DNA of 13,775 nt from JBLIRR01 sp049472395 (GTDB lineage: Bacteria > SZUA-182 > DTGQ01 > JBLIRR01), in assembly GCA_049472395.1 (NCBI GenBank), contig JBLIRR010000077.1, forward strand, positions 1 to 13,775. Reading direction: 5' to 3'. Positions 1 through 6,588 of this stretch are shown one piece after another. Position 1 is the first letter of the stretch. Each line of letters starts with the position of its first letter. The translations under genes and the position numbers were made by a program. The notes under the pieces are model-generated. The model was given only the letters and a program-made list of their open reading frames with translations. It was not told the origin of the DNA and made no database searches.

Positions 1-164
1 CCGTAATGAATCAGGAAGGGTGAAGTACGTCCTTTAAGTGCTGTTTTACGCCTTTCTCCTCTATTTTCTCTTTGCCTTTTTTTGATTTTTTCATAAATTA
101 CTAATAAAGCTAATTTTCCCCCGCCTGTAAGGGACTTAGCCGCATGACTTATTAAATTATTCGT
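1..164 (-). other. Open reading stretch running off the left edge, unidentified
   Basis: One frame on the - strand stays open from just after a TAG at 165-167 to the window edge, about 54 codons. It is strongly basic, with stretches such as EKIKKRQRENRGERRKTALK. I see no ATG, GTG or TTG in frame, so it may be a gene remnant, a gene using another start, or chance. It lies downstream of the last attC-like site on the same strand as the integron cassettes, so it could belong to a further cassette. I do not recognise the family. Confidence 0.2.
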
Positions 165-172
165 CTAAATTG
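155..172 (+). repeat. 18-base direct repeat, left copy
   Basis: The sequence AATTATTCGTCTAAATTG occurs here and again, identically and in the same orientation, at 6058-6075. The two copies bracket the integron-like block. A related shorter match (ATTAAATTATTCG at 151-163 and 4077-4089) is probably just AT-rich similarity. The copies could be a target or attachment duplication, or a coincidence of low-complexity sequence. Confidence 0.5.
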
Positions 173-382
173 TTTATAATAATGCCTTTCATTATACAAA
201 TCATATACCTTTATACATACAATAAAATATAAAAATATTATTAATAATCCTAAACTAGATTTAGCGAAGAAAGACTTTAGCCTTCCTCTTTTATAATTTC
301 TATAACCAAAAAAATCCATAAGGCAGTAAAACTGAGAGACAAAAGGACTATCAATGTAAAAATTATTATAAATATCATTTTA

Positions 383-443
383 TTCTAACGATGAATTCAC
401 ATGCCCAAAGGCCTGAGGATCGATGTGAAATGATTGGTTAAAA
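383..443 (-). repeat. attC-like recombination site (61 bases) after the lipoprotein gene
   Basis: Read on the - strand, the site opens with a TTTTAAC inverse core (437-443) and closes with a GTTAGAA core (383-389). Inside lie complementary arms: TTCACAT (396-402) pairs with ATGTGAA (423-429). This is the imperfect-palindrome layout of integron attC sites, near the classic length of about 60 bases. It begins 3 bases after the stop codon of the lipoprotein gene, as expected for a gene cassette. The last base of the core departs from the GTTRRRY consensus. Confidence 0.5.
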
Positions 444-446
444 AGT

Positions 447-848
447 TTATTTTCTTTTATAAATTTGTTCTTCATTTTTAAATATACTCTTGATGAAATG
501 ATAGATTTTTGATCCTGATTGATAAGGGCTAAGGACAAAAATATATTCTTCAGTTTCACTTAGGTTTATTTTCGATTCGTTTTTATTTAAATCTAAATCC
601 CAAAGTATCTTATATCGATTTTTCCCATTAGATAAAACTAAATATGTAGCATCAACGTCTCTCCGACTACCTTCCGAATTCATAACAATAAAATCATCAA
701 CAGATTCAATGATAAAAGAAGGTTTGCATGCAACAATAATATCTTTATCTTCTTCGTTGATAGAAACTTTCTTTTTTTGTTTCATGGAAAAACAAGAGGG
801 GAATATCAATATAAATGCCAAAATGATATATAAATATCTTTTTTTCAT
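447..848 (-). CDS. Small predicted lipoprotein, function unknown
   Basis: The 133-residue protein opens with MKKR, a hydrophobic stretch (residues 5-16) and FPSC, a plausible lipobox with Cys19 as the lipidation site. It is therefore probably exported and lipid-anchored. The rest is polar and probably a small beta-rich periplasmic domain; I recognise no family. The start ATG is followed by a typical Lys-rich signal n-region; only a weak AGAAAG precedes it. The gene lies between two attC-like sites and points away from the broken integron integrase, so it looks like a single-gene cassette with no promoter of its own that I can identify. Confidence 0.7.
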   Translation of the reverse strand: MKKRYLYIILAFILIFPSCFSMKQKKKVSINEEDKDIIVACKPSFIIESVDDFIVMNSEGSRRDVDATYLVLSNGKNRYKILWDLDLNKNESKINLSETEEYIFVLSPYQSGSKIYHFIKSIFKNEEQIYKRK

Positions 849-861
849 TTTCTTTCTAATG

Positions 862-986
862 TATGTTTCGCGCGGTCACCTGCGCCAAACAAGCACTGCA
901 TACCAAGGAGAGTACTGCAGTTTGGAATACTAAAAATAGCCTAAAAGCCCGATTCAGTTAGCGACAGGTGCACTGGCTGGTTCGGT
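862..986 (-). repeat. attC-like site after the TOTE gene, outer end degenerate
   Basis: On the - strand the site begins near CCGAACC (inverse core, GTTCGGT on + at 980-986). Its inner arms are CACCTGCGC (877-885) and GCGACAGGTG (961-970), which pair apart from one bulged base. At about 125 bases it resembles the long attC type. The expected closing core near 862-871 is not recognisable, so the left limit is approximate. It lies about 150 bases past the TOTE stop codon and just before the lipoprotein start, in the right place to separate two cassettes. Confidence 0.45.
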
Positions 987-1140
987 TTTTCATTTATGCT
1001 TGATGTTTTAAGGAATCGTATTCAAATCGAAAAGTCGCACAAGTTATCTTAATTCAAGCTGATGATTATAGCTCTTTAGTTACATCCTCCACCGACAATC
1101 CCAAATTTTTGTGTTCAATCATAGTGAATTAATCGTAAAT

Positions 1141-3564
1141 TTATGCTTCAATTCGTTTGACCAATTCATTGGCAATGTTGGAACTTTCAATACGCATTAT
1201 GCTTTCCTGAGAACTACCGTAACTTAAAAAGTTGATGCTCCCATACCATACAATTCGTTGATCCATAATCGAAAATTTTTGGTGTATTTTGTTTTTAAAA
1301 ACCAAATGAATACCGTTGTTATTTAATAAATCGAAGGTATTTTGGATCGTTGGCCTGTCTTTTTCCTTGAAATCATTTATTGGCTTGGTCACAACTGTTA
1401 TTTTGATGTTTTTTTCGATAACCTTCTTTAAGTAATTGAGCATGCACGAGGTTCGCCTTTTTTTTACAAATGGACTTACAATTAAAATTTCTTTAACTGC
1501 ATTTAGAATATCGTTGCTAAAAACCGGTAAAAAGTTGTTATTATCAAATATGATATCCGGTAACGCAAAAGGAATGTTTTCAGCCTTTACTTTATATCCC
1601 ATACCTGCATAACCTTTCAGCCTTTTTTGATACATTTTTTCGAGCATTCTAACATGAACGTCAATATAATCGTATATTTGCACCTCATTTTTGTTTTTGA
1701 ACAATCTATGCAGCCTGCCGGCATATTGTTGCAAAGTCCCTCTCCAGGATATTGGCATTGCTAGAAAAAGTGTATCAAGGCGCGGTTCGTCAAATCCCTC
1801 TCCTACAAAGTGACCGGTGGCTACTAAGATAATGTTTTTGTCTTTCGGTGTATCGGCAATTTGTTTAAAGACCTCACGGGTTGCTTTCTTGCCCATTCTT
1901 CCCATAAGGGTGAGCGCATCTGGGCATCTTTCTTTAATTTTTTTCGAAAAATATTCAACATGAGCGGTTCTTAAAGATAAAACGATGCAATTTCTACCAT
2001 CTTTATAGCTGTTTATAACATCATCAACGATCAGCTGATTGCGAGCTTCATGATCAACAATTTCAGCGTATAAATCCTGAATGGTGATGTCCTGTTCATC
2101 TATTGGCGTTCTTAGGGATGTAAATCTTGGAATGACGTAATGATCAAAAGGCCTTTTTTCAGCCTGTTTTTTAGCATCATCTCGATATCGAATAGGGCCG
2201 CATTGCATAAATAGAATAGGGTGGTGACCATCCTTTCTATTTGGAGTAGCAGACAAGCCGTATATATATTTTGCATTTGTGGTCTTTAGAATATTTTCGT
2301 AGTTGAAAGCAGAAGCATGGTGACACTCATCTGCTATAATCATCCCATAATCTTTTACACAGTCTTTAACCTCCCCCTGTCGGCTTAGAGATTGCATAAC
2401 GGCAACATCAACAATTCCATTCAATGTGTTTCTGCCAGATCCCAATTGGCCGATTATGCTTCTTTTTCTTCCTTTTTTCTTGCCAATATCAGGCAAAGTT
2501 TCATTGAAAATCAAGAATTGCAATAGTTTATCTTTCCACTGCGAAAGTAAGCTTATTTTATCAACCAAAATAAGCGTGTTAACCCTTCTTTCGGCAATGA
2601 GCTTGATCCCAACAACGGTTTTGCCAAACGCGGTTGTCCCGGATAATATTCCGGTATCATGTTGTAACATTTCCCTAAGGGCCAAGGATTGTTCATCCCT
2701 TAACTGACCATTAAATTCAACATTAATCGGTCTCCCGCAATTGGTTTGATCGATGAATTTAAAGTCGATGTCCAAATTTTGAAATTCTGTTATTAGATCG
2801 CTATCGCATCCCCTGGGCAAACAAAGATAATCCTTTGTTACTTCAGCACAGGAGATTATCTTTGGATGACCAAAGGTTGGCAAACGCATCGCCTGATTTT
2901 TAAAAAATACCGGATTCTTAAAAGATGCGAATCGCTTCAAACGATTCAAAGCCTTTTGTGATATATCTGCCTTCGGAATAAATAGCATATTTGCTCTGAC
3001 AATTTCAATTTGTTTTGGAAAGTCACTTTTATGTAATTTAACTTGAACTATGGTTCTTTCCCATGGTTTCTGCTCTGCTTCCGGGTCTATTTTCAATTCT
3101 CCAAGTTCATTGCCATGGCTTATTTCCATAATCAGCTGTTCTACTTTTGCTACAGAAATCCTTTGAACTGTGGATAAAAATGCCCATTGATCCGAATAAG
3201 ACTCAAAATTTTCATCCACAAATTCGCTGTTGCCATCCTTTCTTGCGGCTTTTTGGAATGGAAGAGCAATTAAATTCCCCAATCCGCCCTTTGGCAGGGT
3301 ATCCTGATTGGGAAAAAGTCTGTCATAGGATTTAAAATTAATTTCATGTCTTTTATTCATTGAATAAGTCAGTAATGATGTGCCGAACTTTCTTGCTAAT
3401 GAAGCTGGTATTGAATTTTCGAAGAAAAACCAGATATGGCCGCCTTCTCCAGATCTTGAACGTTCAACGGCAGCGGGGATATTGAACTTATTATAAGTAT
3501 CTCTTAGGACTATAATATCCTTTTGCCAGTCACCTTCATCAAAATCAATTGCTAAAAAAAACAT
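1141..3564 (-). CDS. TOTE-type conflict protein, main part: primase core, SF2 helicase, PLD nuclease
   Basis: This 807-residue frame carries three enzymatic modules. Residues 1-150 hold an archaeo-eukaryotic primase core with metal-binding DFD (Asp7, Asp9), a GEGGHIWFF motif with His43, and the GLGNLIALPF strand. Residues about 285-640 form a superfamily 2 helicase: Walker A TTAFGKT (310-316), DECH (412-415), SAT (438-440) and the arginine-finger motif QQYAGRLHR (612-620). Residues about 690-800 form a phospholipase-D-type nuclease with HxK(x)4D (His761, Lys763, Asp768) and GSIN (775-778). This matches the TOTE conflict-system architecture, thought to be anti-invader. The primase N-terminus is missing here and lies in the next frame (3552-4046). 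The first ATG is inside that gene, so this part may arise by frameshift or by reinitiation. Confidence 0.88.
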   Translation of the reverse strand: MFFLAIDFDEGDWQKDIIVLRDTYNKFNIPAAVERSRSGEGGHIWFFFENSIPASLARKFGTSLLTYSMNKRHEINFKSYDRLFPNQDTLPKGGLGNLIALPFQKAARKDGNSEFVDENFESYSDQWAFLSTVQRISVAKVEQLIMEISHGNELGELKIDPEAEQKPWERTIVQVKLHKSDFPKQIEIVRANMLFIPKADISQKALNRLKRFASFKNPVFFKNQAMRLPTFGHPKIISCAEVTKDYLCLPRGCDSDLITEFQNLDIDFKFIDQTNCGRPINVEFNGQLRDEQSLALREMLQHDTGILSGTTAFGKTVVGIKLIAERRVNTLILVDKISLLSQWKDKLLQFLIFNETLPDIGKKKGRKRSIIGQLGSGRNTLNGIVDVAVMQSLSRQGEVKDCVKDYGMIIADECHHASAFNYENILKTTNAKYIYGLSATPNRKDGHHPILFMQCGPIRYRDDAKKQAEKRPFDHYVIPRFTSLRTPIDEQDITIQDLYAEIVDHEARNQLIVDDVINSYKDGRNCIVLSLRTAHVEYFSKKIKERCPDALTLMGRMGKKATREVFKQIADTPKDKNIILVATGHFVGEGFDEPRLDTLFLAMPISWRGTLQQYAGRLHRLFKNKNEVQIYDYIDVHVRMLEKMYQKRLKGYAGMGYKVKAENIPFALPDIIFDNNNFLPVFSNDILNAVKEILIVSPFVKKRRTSCMLNYLKKVIEKNIKITVVTKPINDFKEKDRPTIQNTFDLLNNNGIHLVFKNKIHQKFSIMDQRIVWYGSINFLSYGSSQESIMRIESSNIANELVKRIEA
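3552..3564 (-). promoter_or_regulatory. Candidate -1 frameshift or slippage site (run of eight T)
   Basis: On the coding strand the codons are TGT TTT TTT TAG, so T_TTT_TTT is a perfect X_XXY_YYZ slippery heptamer (3561-3555) directly followed by the stop of the upstream frame. A -1 slip makes the next codons TTA GCA, joining CFF to LAIDFD, the junction expected for the intact protein. The same 13 bases also hold the ATG of the downstream frame (3562-3564), which permits coupled reinitiation. A homopolymer of this length can also vary by mutation or be a sequencing error. I see no clear stem-loop downstream. Confidence 0.55.
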
Positions 3565-4046
3565 GTTTCATCAGGTAGCATCGGATAAATACCAACGACA
3601 ATATTGCCTCTGAGGTGGTTTTCTATGACCTTCATATCCAGATTTGCATACAATTTATTTTCACATTTTGTACAAGACCCTTTTGGCTTATTACATAGAC
3701 CGGCCTTCCAAAGATTTAGACATACAGGTGAATATCCAAATGTTCCTTTCTTTTCATTTTCCCATCTTTTGGCGTATACATCATCACGTCCTTTGAAGAG
3801 TGACATGAATAGTTTTATCTTGTCTGCTGAATCCGATTTATTATTGATTGATGTGCTGAATGTTTTATCAATAACTTCAACATCAAATTGTTGATGTTGA
3901 CATAAATCGTTAAGAGAATGGTCTATATTTGAAGTATCATGTTCCGTTATTCCGATTTGATCTTTCAGCTTTTTGTTTTCTTTTGATAAACGGTCAACTT
4001 CGATTAATAAATTGTTATACTTTTCAAGTAGTTCCTTATAGTCCAT
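3552..4046 (-). CDS. TOTE-type conflict protein, N-terminal part: coiled coil, zinc finger, start of primase
   Basis: This 164-residue frame begins with a likely coiled coil (residues 4-32, rich in Leu, Glu and Lys). It continues with KIKLFMSLFKGRDDVYAKRW (77-96), a typical entry to TOTE primase domains. A four-Cys knuckle follows (Cys109, Cys118, Cys125, Cys128), likely binding zinc, and the frame ends IYPMLPDETCFF. That ending is the first half of a conserved primase stretch whose continuation, LAIDFD, lies in the next frame. Read together with 1141-3564 it gives about 968 residues. The gene starts at an ATG with a weak GAG upstream. Alone it lacks the catalytic aspartates and would be inactive as a primase. 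Confidence 0.82.
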   Translation of the reverse strand: MDYKELLEKYNNLLIEVDRLSKENKKLKDQIGITEHDTSNIDHSLNDLCQHQQFDVEVIDKTFSTSINNKSDSADKIKLFMSLFKGRDDVYAKRWENEKKGTFGYSPVCLNLWKAGLCNKPKGSCTKCENKLYANLDMKVIENHLRGNIVVGIYPMLPDETCFF

Positions 4047-4438
4047 TATCTATGTTCTCGAAATTATTTGGGCACTATTAAATTATTCGGTCAAATTTTT
4101 CTACCATAACTTATGTATTAATGGTATCACTTCTGCAATTGTATCCTTATTATTTTTCAAACACATGCGAAATATTTCTAACATGCTATAAGCGAAACTA
4201 ATATCTTCGTTTCACTCAGAACAAGCAAAAATTTGATTAATGCGGGTATAAAGTAATAAAAGGCATTTGATCCCATCCTAAAGATAGTCACCTCCGTAAC
4301 AAGCACTATTCTCTATTCTATTTAAGAAGATTCAAGGCATCATTCACTGTCTTTCAAGAAAAATTATTCGCTGCAGCTATTCCATCAAGATCGCCTTGTG
4401 GATTTATGTCTTTTTCAGTAGAAAGGTTCATCATTCGT
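4047..4438. other. Intergenic leader of the TOTE cassette
   Basis: This stretch separates the attC-like site at 4439-4564 from the TOTE start. On the - strand it holds TTGACC (4089-4094), which could be a -35 box, but no convincing -10 follows. A GGAGGTGA-like site (about 4288-4295) precedes a 32-codon ORF at 4178-4276 (starting MGSNAFYYF, complement strand) that may be a gene fragment. Bases 4287-4306 also resemble an arm of the attC-like site at 875-896, suggesting an eroded cassette boundary. A separate 63-codon frame (4354-4545) overlaps the attC and is probably not a gene. Confidence 0.4.
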
Positions 4439-4564
4439 AGCCGAACGACTGCGATCAGTGGTCGGAGGACGATAAACCACAAAATATAGAAGACAATATA
4501 AATAGTGATCAAAAAATGAATACTTGAAATCGGCGCACGATCCACTGAATTGCATTGTTCGGCT
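4439..4564 (-). repeat. attC-like site (126 bases) after the HNH cassette
   Basis: The ends are perfect inverse complements: AGCCGAAC (4439-4446) and GTTCGGCT (4557-4564). Inner arms also pair: ATCAGTGGTCG near 4454-4464 with CGATCCACTGAAT near 4539-4551, with a bulge. The loop between is AT-rich. End cores plus offset inner arms are the signature of an integron attC, and the length is like the long attC class. The site starts 12 bases past the stop of the 4577-4831 gene. The core GTTCGGC differs from GTTRRRY at one base but recurs at 5274-5280 and 980-986. Confidence 0.6.
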
Positions 4565-4576
4565 CGTGACTGATTC

Positions 4577-4831
4577 TCATATAATTGGTCCTATGGTAAT
4601 TTTAGCAAAAGTAGGGTCAGATGGATGTTTTTGTATTGAAAATTCATTTCTTTGAATTTCGGACTGTATTACTGCATTTGAATATACTTTGAATTCATAA
4701 TCTTCGAGAAATCGGGTAATAACTTTAACGAATTCTCTTGTCTCAGCGCTATTTTCATAACGAATCGTGACCCCTGAAACACCCAAAGAATTCAATAATG
4801 AAATAATTTTATCTTTCAACGCATCTGTCAA
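4577..4831 (-). CDS. Small conserved-looking protein of unknown function, coupled to HNH remnant
   Basis: The 84-residue protein has a predicted alpha/beta pattern: VTIRYENSAE (residues 21-30), a long helix REFVKVITRFLEDYEFKVYS (32-51), and a final strand AKITIGPII. I do not recognise a named family. The proposed start is TTG at 4829-4831, whose TTGA overlaps the TGA stop of the restored HNH frame by four bases, a layout typical of translational coupling. No separate ribosome site is evident. Alternatively, one further frameshift would fuse it to the HNH protein (SQDN-LTDALKD), making it the C-terminus. It shares one integron cassette with the HNH gene. Confidence 0.5.
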   Translation of the reverse strand: MTDALKDKIISLLNSLGVSGVTIRYENSAETREFVKVITRFLEDYEFKVYSNAVIQSEIQRNEFSIQKHPSDPTFAKITIGPII

Positions 4832-5224
4832 TTGTCTTGTGAAATTTCTCTTTTTGTATGTACTTCTGCATGATGATTCAGGTACAATACGATAAGATTA
4901 TTGAAGCTGTTGACTTGTGTTTTACTATATTCATCTATAATGATGTATTATAATTGGTTTCTCTTTCAAAATATTCCAGCAAAAACAACAAGATAATTCA
5001 GTCTCATTTACCAATCTTTCAAATACATTATCTGGTATTGGTTGTCTTTTTATTTTCTCTATTACATTTTTCGCTTCTTCCCTTGTTAAAAATTTCATCA
5101 AATCATTTTTCGAAGCTGAACGAACTTTAGAGACAGTATAACCTTCGATAATTAGTTTTGCTATCAAATCATCAGACAACCCATATTTCAAAAAATTTTC
5201 TCTACTTTTTTCTTCTCGCTTCAT
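4828..5224 (-). pseudogene. HNH endonuclease gene with a frameshift
   Basis: The first frame (4931-5224, 97 residues) has a helical N-terminus (FLKYGLSDDLIAKLIIEGYT, residues 12-31), a helix-rich linker, CCFC and then KPIIIHH before stopping. After one extra base near 4938-4940 the adjacent frame continues IDEYSKTQVNSFNNLIVLYL and NHHAEVHTKREISQDN. Together these form a recognisable HNH nuclease core with IHHI, the N-x-x-L segment and NHH. A Tyr stands where many relatives have Cys before NHH. The start ATG lies 50 bases inside the attI/attC-like core at 5274-5280, so this is the first cassette. It is probably inactive unless the shift is a sequencing error. Native substrate is unknown; a defence or DNA-processing role is inference. 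Confidence 0.72.
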
Positions 5225-5273
5225 AATTTAGTTTTCTGATTTGTAATCTTGGAATGAGCTTATTTAGTTACCT

Positions 5274-5344
5274 GCCGAACAGTGCGATAAGTGGAAAGCT
5301 GTCCATCATATTAGTCCCTATAGATGGAAAAAAATTCCACTTAT
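5274..5344 (-). repeat. attI- or attC-like site next to the integrase remnant
   Basis: The core GCCGAAC (5274-5280; GTTCGGC on the - strand) matches the ends of the 4439-4564 site, and the following TGCGATAAGTGG resembles TGCGATCAGTGG there. ATAAGTGGAA (5287-5296) is an exact inverted repeat of TTCCACTTAT (5335-5344), enclosing a smaller one, CCATC (5303-5307) and GATGG (5323-5327). Its place between intI and the first cassette suits attI, while the palindrome suits a truncated attC whose outer core near the integrase has been lost. Confidence 0.5.
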
Positions 5345-5447
5345 TCTGATATTAAACATAAAAACATGGAAAATTTACTCTGTTACTTTCCACATATTAC
5401 ATTTTATCTTGTTTATTTTCATATATTGCGATATTATCAAACGATAT

Positions 5448-5965
5448 ATGGAAAATCAAAAAAGAAATCAAAAAGAAAATAAACCGAAATTCCGCCCGAC
5501 TCCCACTCTCAAACTTATGGACCAGGTATGTGAGGTACTCCGTTATCATCACTATGCCTACCGCACAGAACAGAGTTATTGCAAGTGAATACTCCGCTAT
5601 ATTCGTCATTTCGGCGGAAAGACCCATCCGAACAGACTTGGTCCAAGTGATGTGGAACGTTTTCTCTCCCATCTTGCATCCGATGGCCAAGTATCGGCAT
5701 CAACACAGCGGCAGGCTCTGAATGCGATAGTTTTTCTCTAATGGCAAAGCTGCTCTATGGTAGTGGACTGCGCCTGCTTGAGTGTATCCGCCTGCGTATC
5801 AAGGATATGGATTTCGGCCAGGGCCTCATCTTTGTTCGGGGCGGCAAGGGGGGTAAGGACCGGACCACTATTCTGCCCCGGAACCTTCATACAGAGATCT
5901 ATACACATGTTATGTCCCAGGACATACAGCGACTGCAAAGCCCGCTGGACCGATTGCCGGGCTAA
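5448..5965 (+). pseudogene. intI: Integron integrase (IntI-type tyrosine recombinase), decayed
   Basis: The translation from ATG 5448 reads KLMDQVCEVLRYHHYAYRTE, the N-terminal SAM-like domain of integron integrases. A TGA (5586-5588) replaces the expected Trp in YCKWILRYIRHF, and the frame resumes with SDVERFLSHLASDGQVSAST up to IVFLY. It then jumps and shifts frame at about 5740 to LLYGSGLRLLECIRLRIKDM, which includes the first catalytic Arg region, and on to GKGGKDR and ILPRNL. A second deletion leads directly to IYTHVM...SPLDRL, the C-terminus with the catalytic Tyr. By comparison with about 320-residue relatives, roughly 45 and 110 residues are missing, including the HxxR box. The gene cannot make an active recombinase, so the array is frozen unless another integrase acts in trans. 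Confidence 0.88.
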
Positions 5966-6588
5966 CCGCTTACAATGAGAATCTGGCAAGTTTGATAGAT
6001 GCTGAAGGACTACGCTTGAAATGGATTATACGGAAGATGAAAAAGCCGATATCGATGAATTATTCGTCTAAATTGATAAGTTTACATAGCTCCGCTCTGT
6101 CACTTTCATTATAACAGTCTGTAAGTCTTTCCAGATATCTTGAAAATTTTAATAATATTCCAAAGCGAAATTATTATTTACGTTAATATATAAAAATTAT
6201 TATTTTATGTCAATTGTTAAAAGTCTATATCTCTGAATAATATACTTTCTATAGATATATATACTTTTTAATTTTTAAATCTTTATTTTTTTGATATATA
6301 ATTCACGGGAGCGTGGGGATATTTGCCCCCATCGGCCAAAATATGCGTGAGCTCAGGAAATTGACCAAATATTTTTCAGACACGCCCTAATGCTTTCTCT
6401 AAATGAATCACGAAACTTCGAATCCCGATCATGAATTAGATATCGGTAACCATTTAGGAATCTTAAGTGTTAGACAAAGATTTTCATATTATCAGCCAAA
6501 AAGATTGAATACCTTGCCGATAAAAAAGGGAGAATATAAAAGATAAATATATCACTCTAAAAATAAACATAATAATAGCTGACTAATA
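5966..6588. other. Intergenic region between the integrase remnant and the membrane protein gene
   Basis: The first 100 bases retain a possible gene tail: MDYTEDEKADIDELFV ends at a TAA (6067-6069), preceded in another frame by NLASLIDAEGLRLK. I cannot name it. From about 6160 to 6300 the sequence is extremely AT-rich. TGGGG (6314-6318) and CCCCA (6327-6331) could form a short hairpin, but no T-run follows. A weak promoter-like pair, TTGCCG (6514-6519) and TATAAA (6535-6540), with a 15-base spacer, lies 49 bases before the next gene. Confidence 0.4.
6058..6075 (+). repeat. 18-base direct repeat, right copy
   Basis: This is identical and parallel to 155-172. It lies about 90 bases past the end of the integrase remnant and overlaps the stop codon of an unidentified reading-frame tail (ELFV then TAA). 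Confidence 0.5.

Noticed and set aside
396..429. Hairpin downstream of the lipoprotein gene as a terminator
   Set aside because: No T-run follows on the coding strand, and the flanking core motifs fit an attC site better.
2426..2707. 93-codon frame on the + strand
   Set aside because: It is antisense to the helicase domain of the TOTE gene, whose motifs are clear.
4354..4545. 63-codon frame on the - strand with a hydrophobic start
   Set aside because: Most of it lies inside the attC-like palindrome (4439-4564), its GTG start has no ribosome site, and the hydrophobicity comes from the AT-rich loop.
5515..5989. Overlapping frames on both strands across the integrase
   Set aside because: They are other-frame readings of the intI remnant; only the + strand frames show recombinase motifs.
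6314..6331. Short GC hairpin (TGGGG/CCCCA) as a terminator
   Set aside because: No T-run follows on either side, and it lies far from any gene end.
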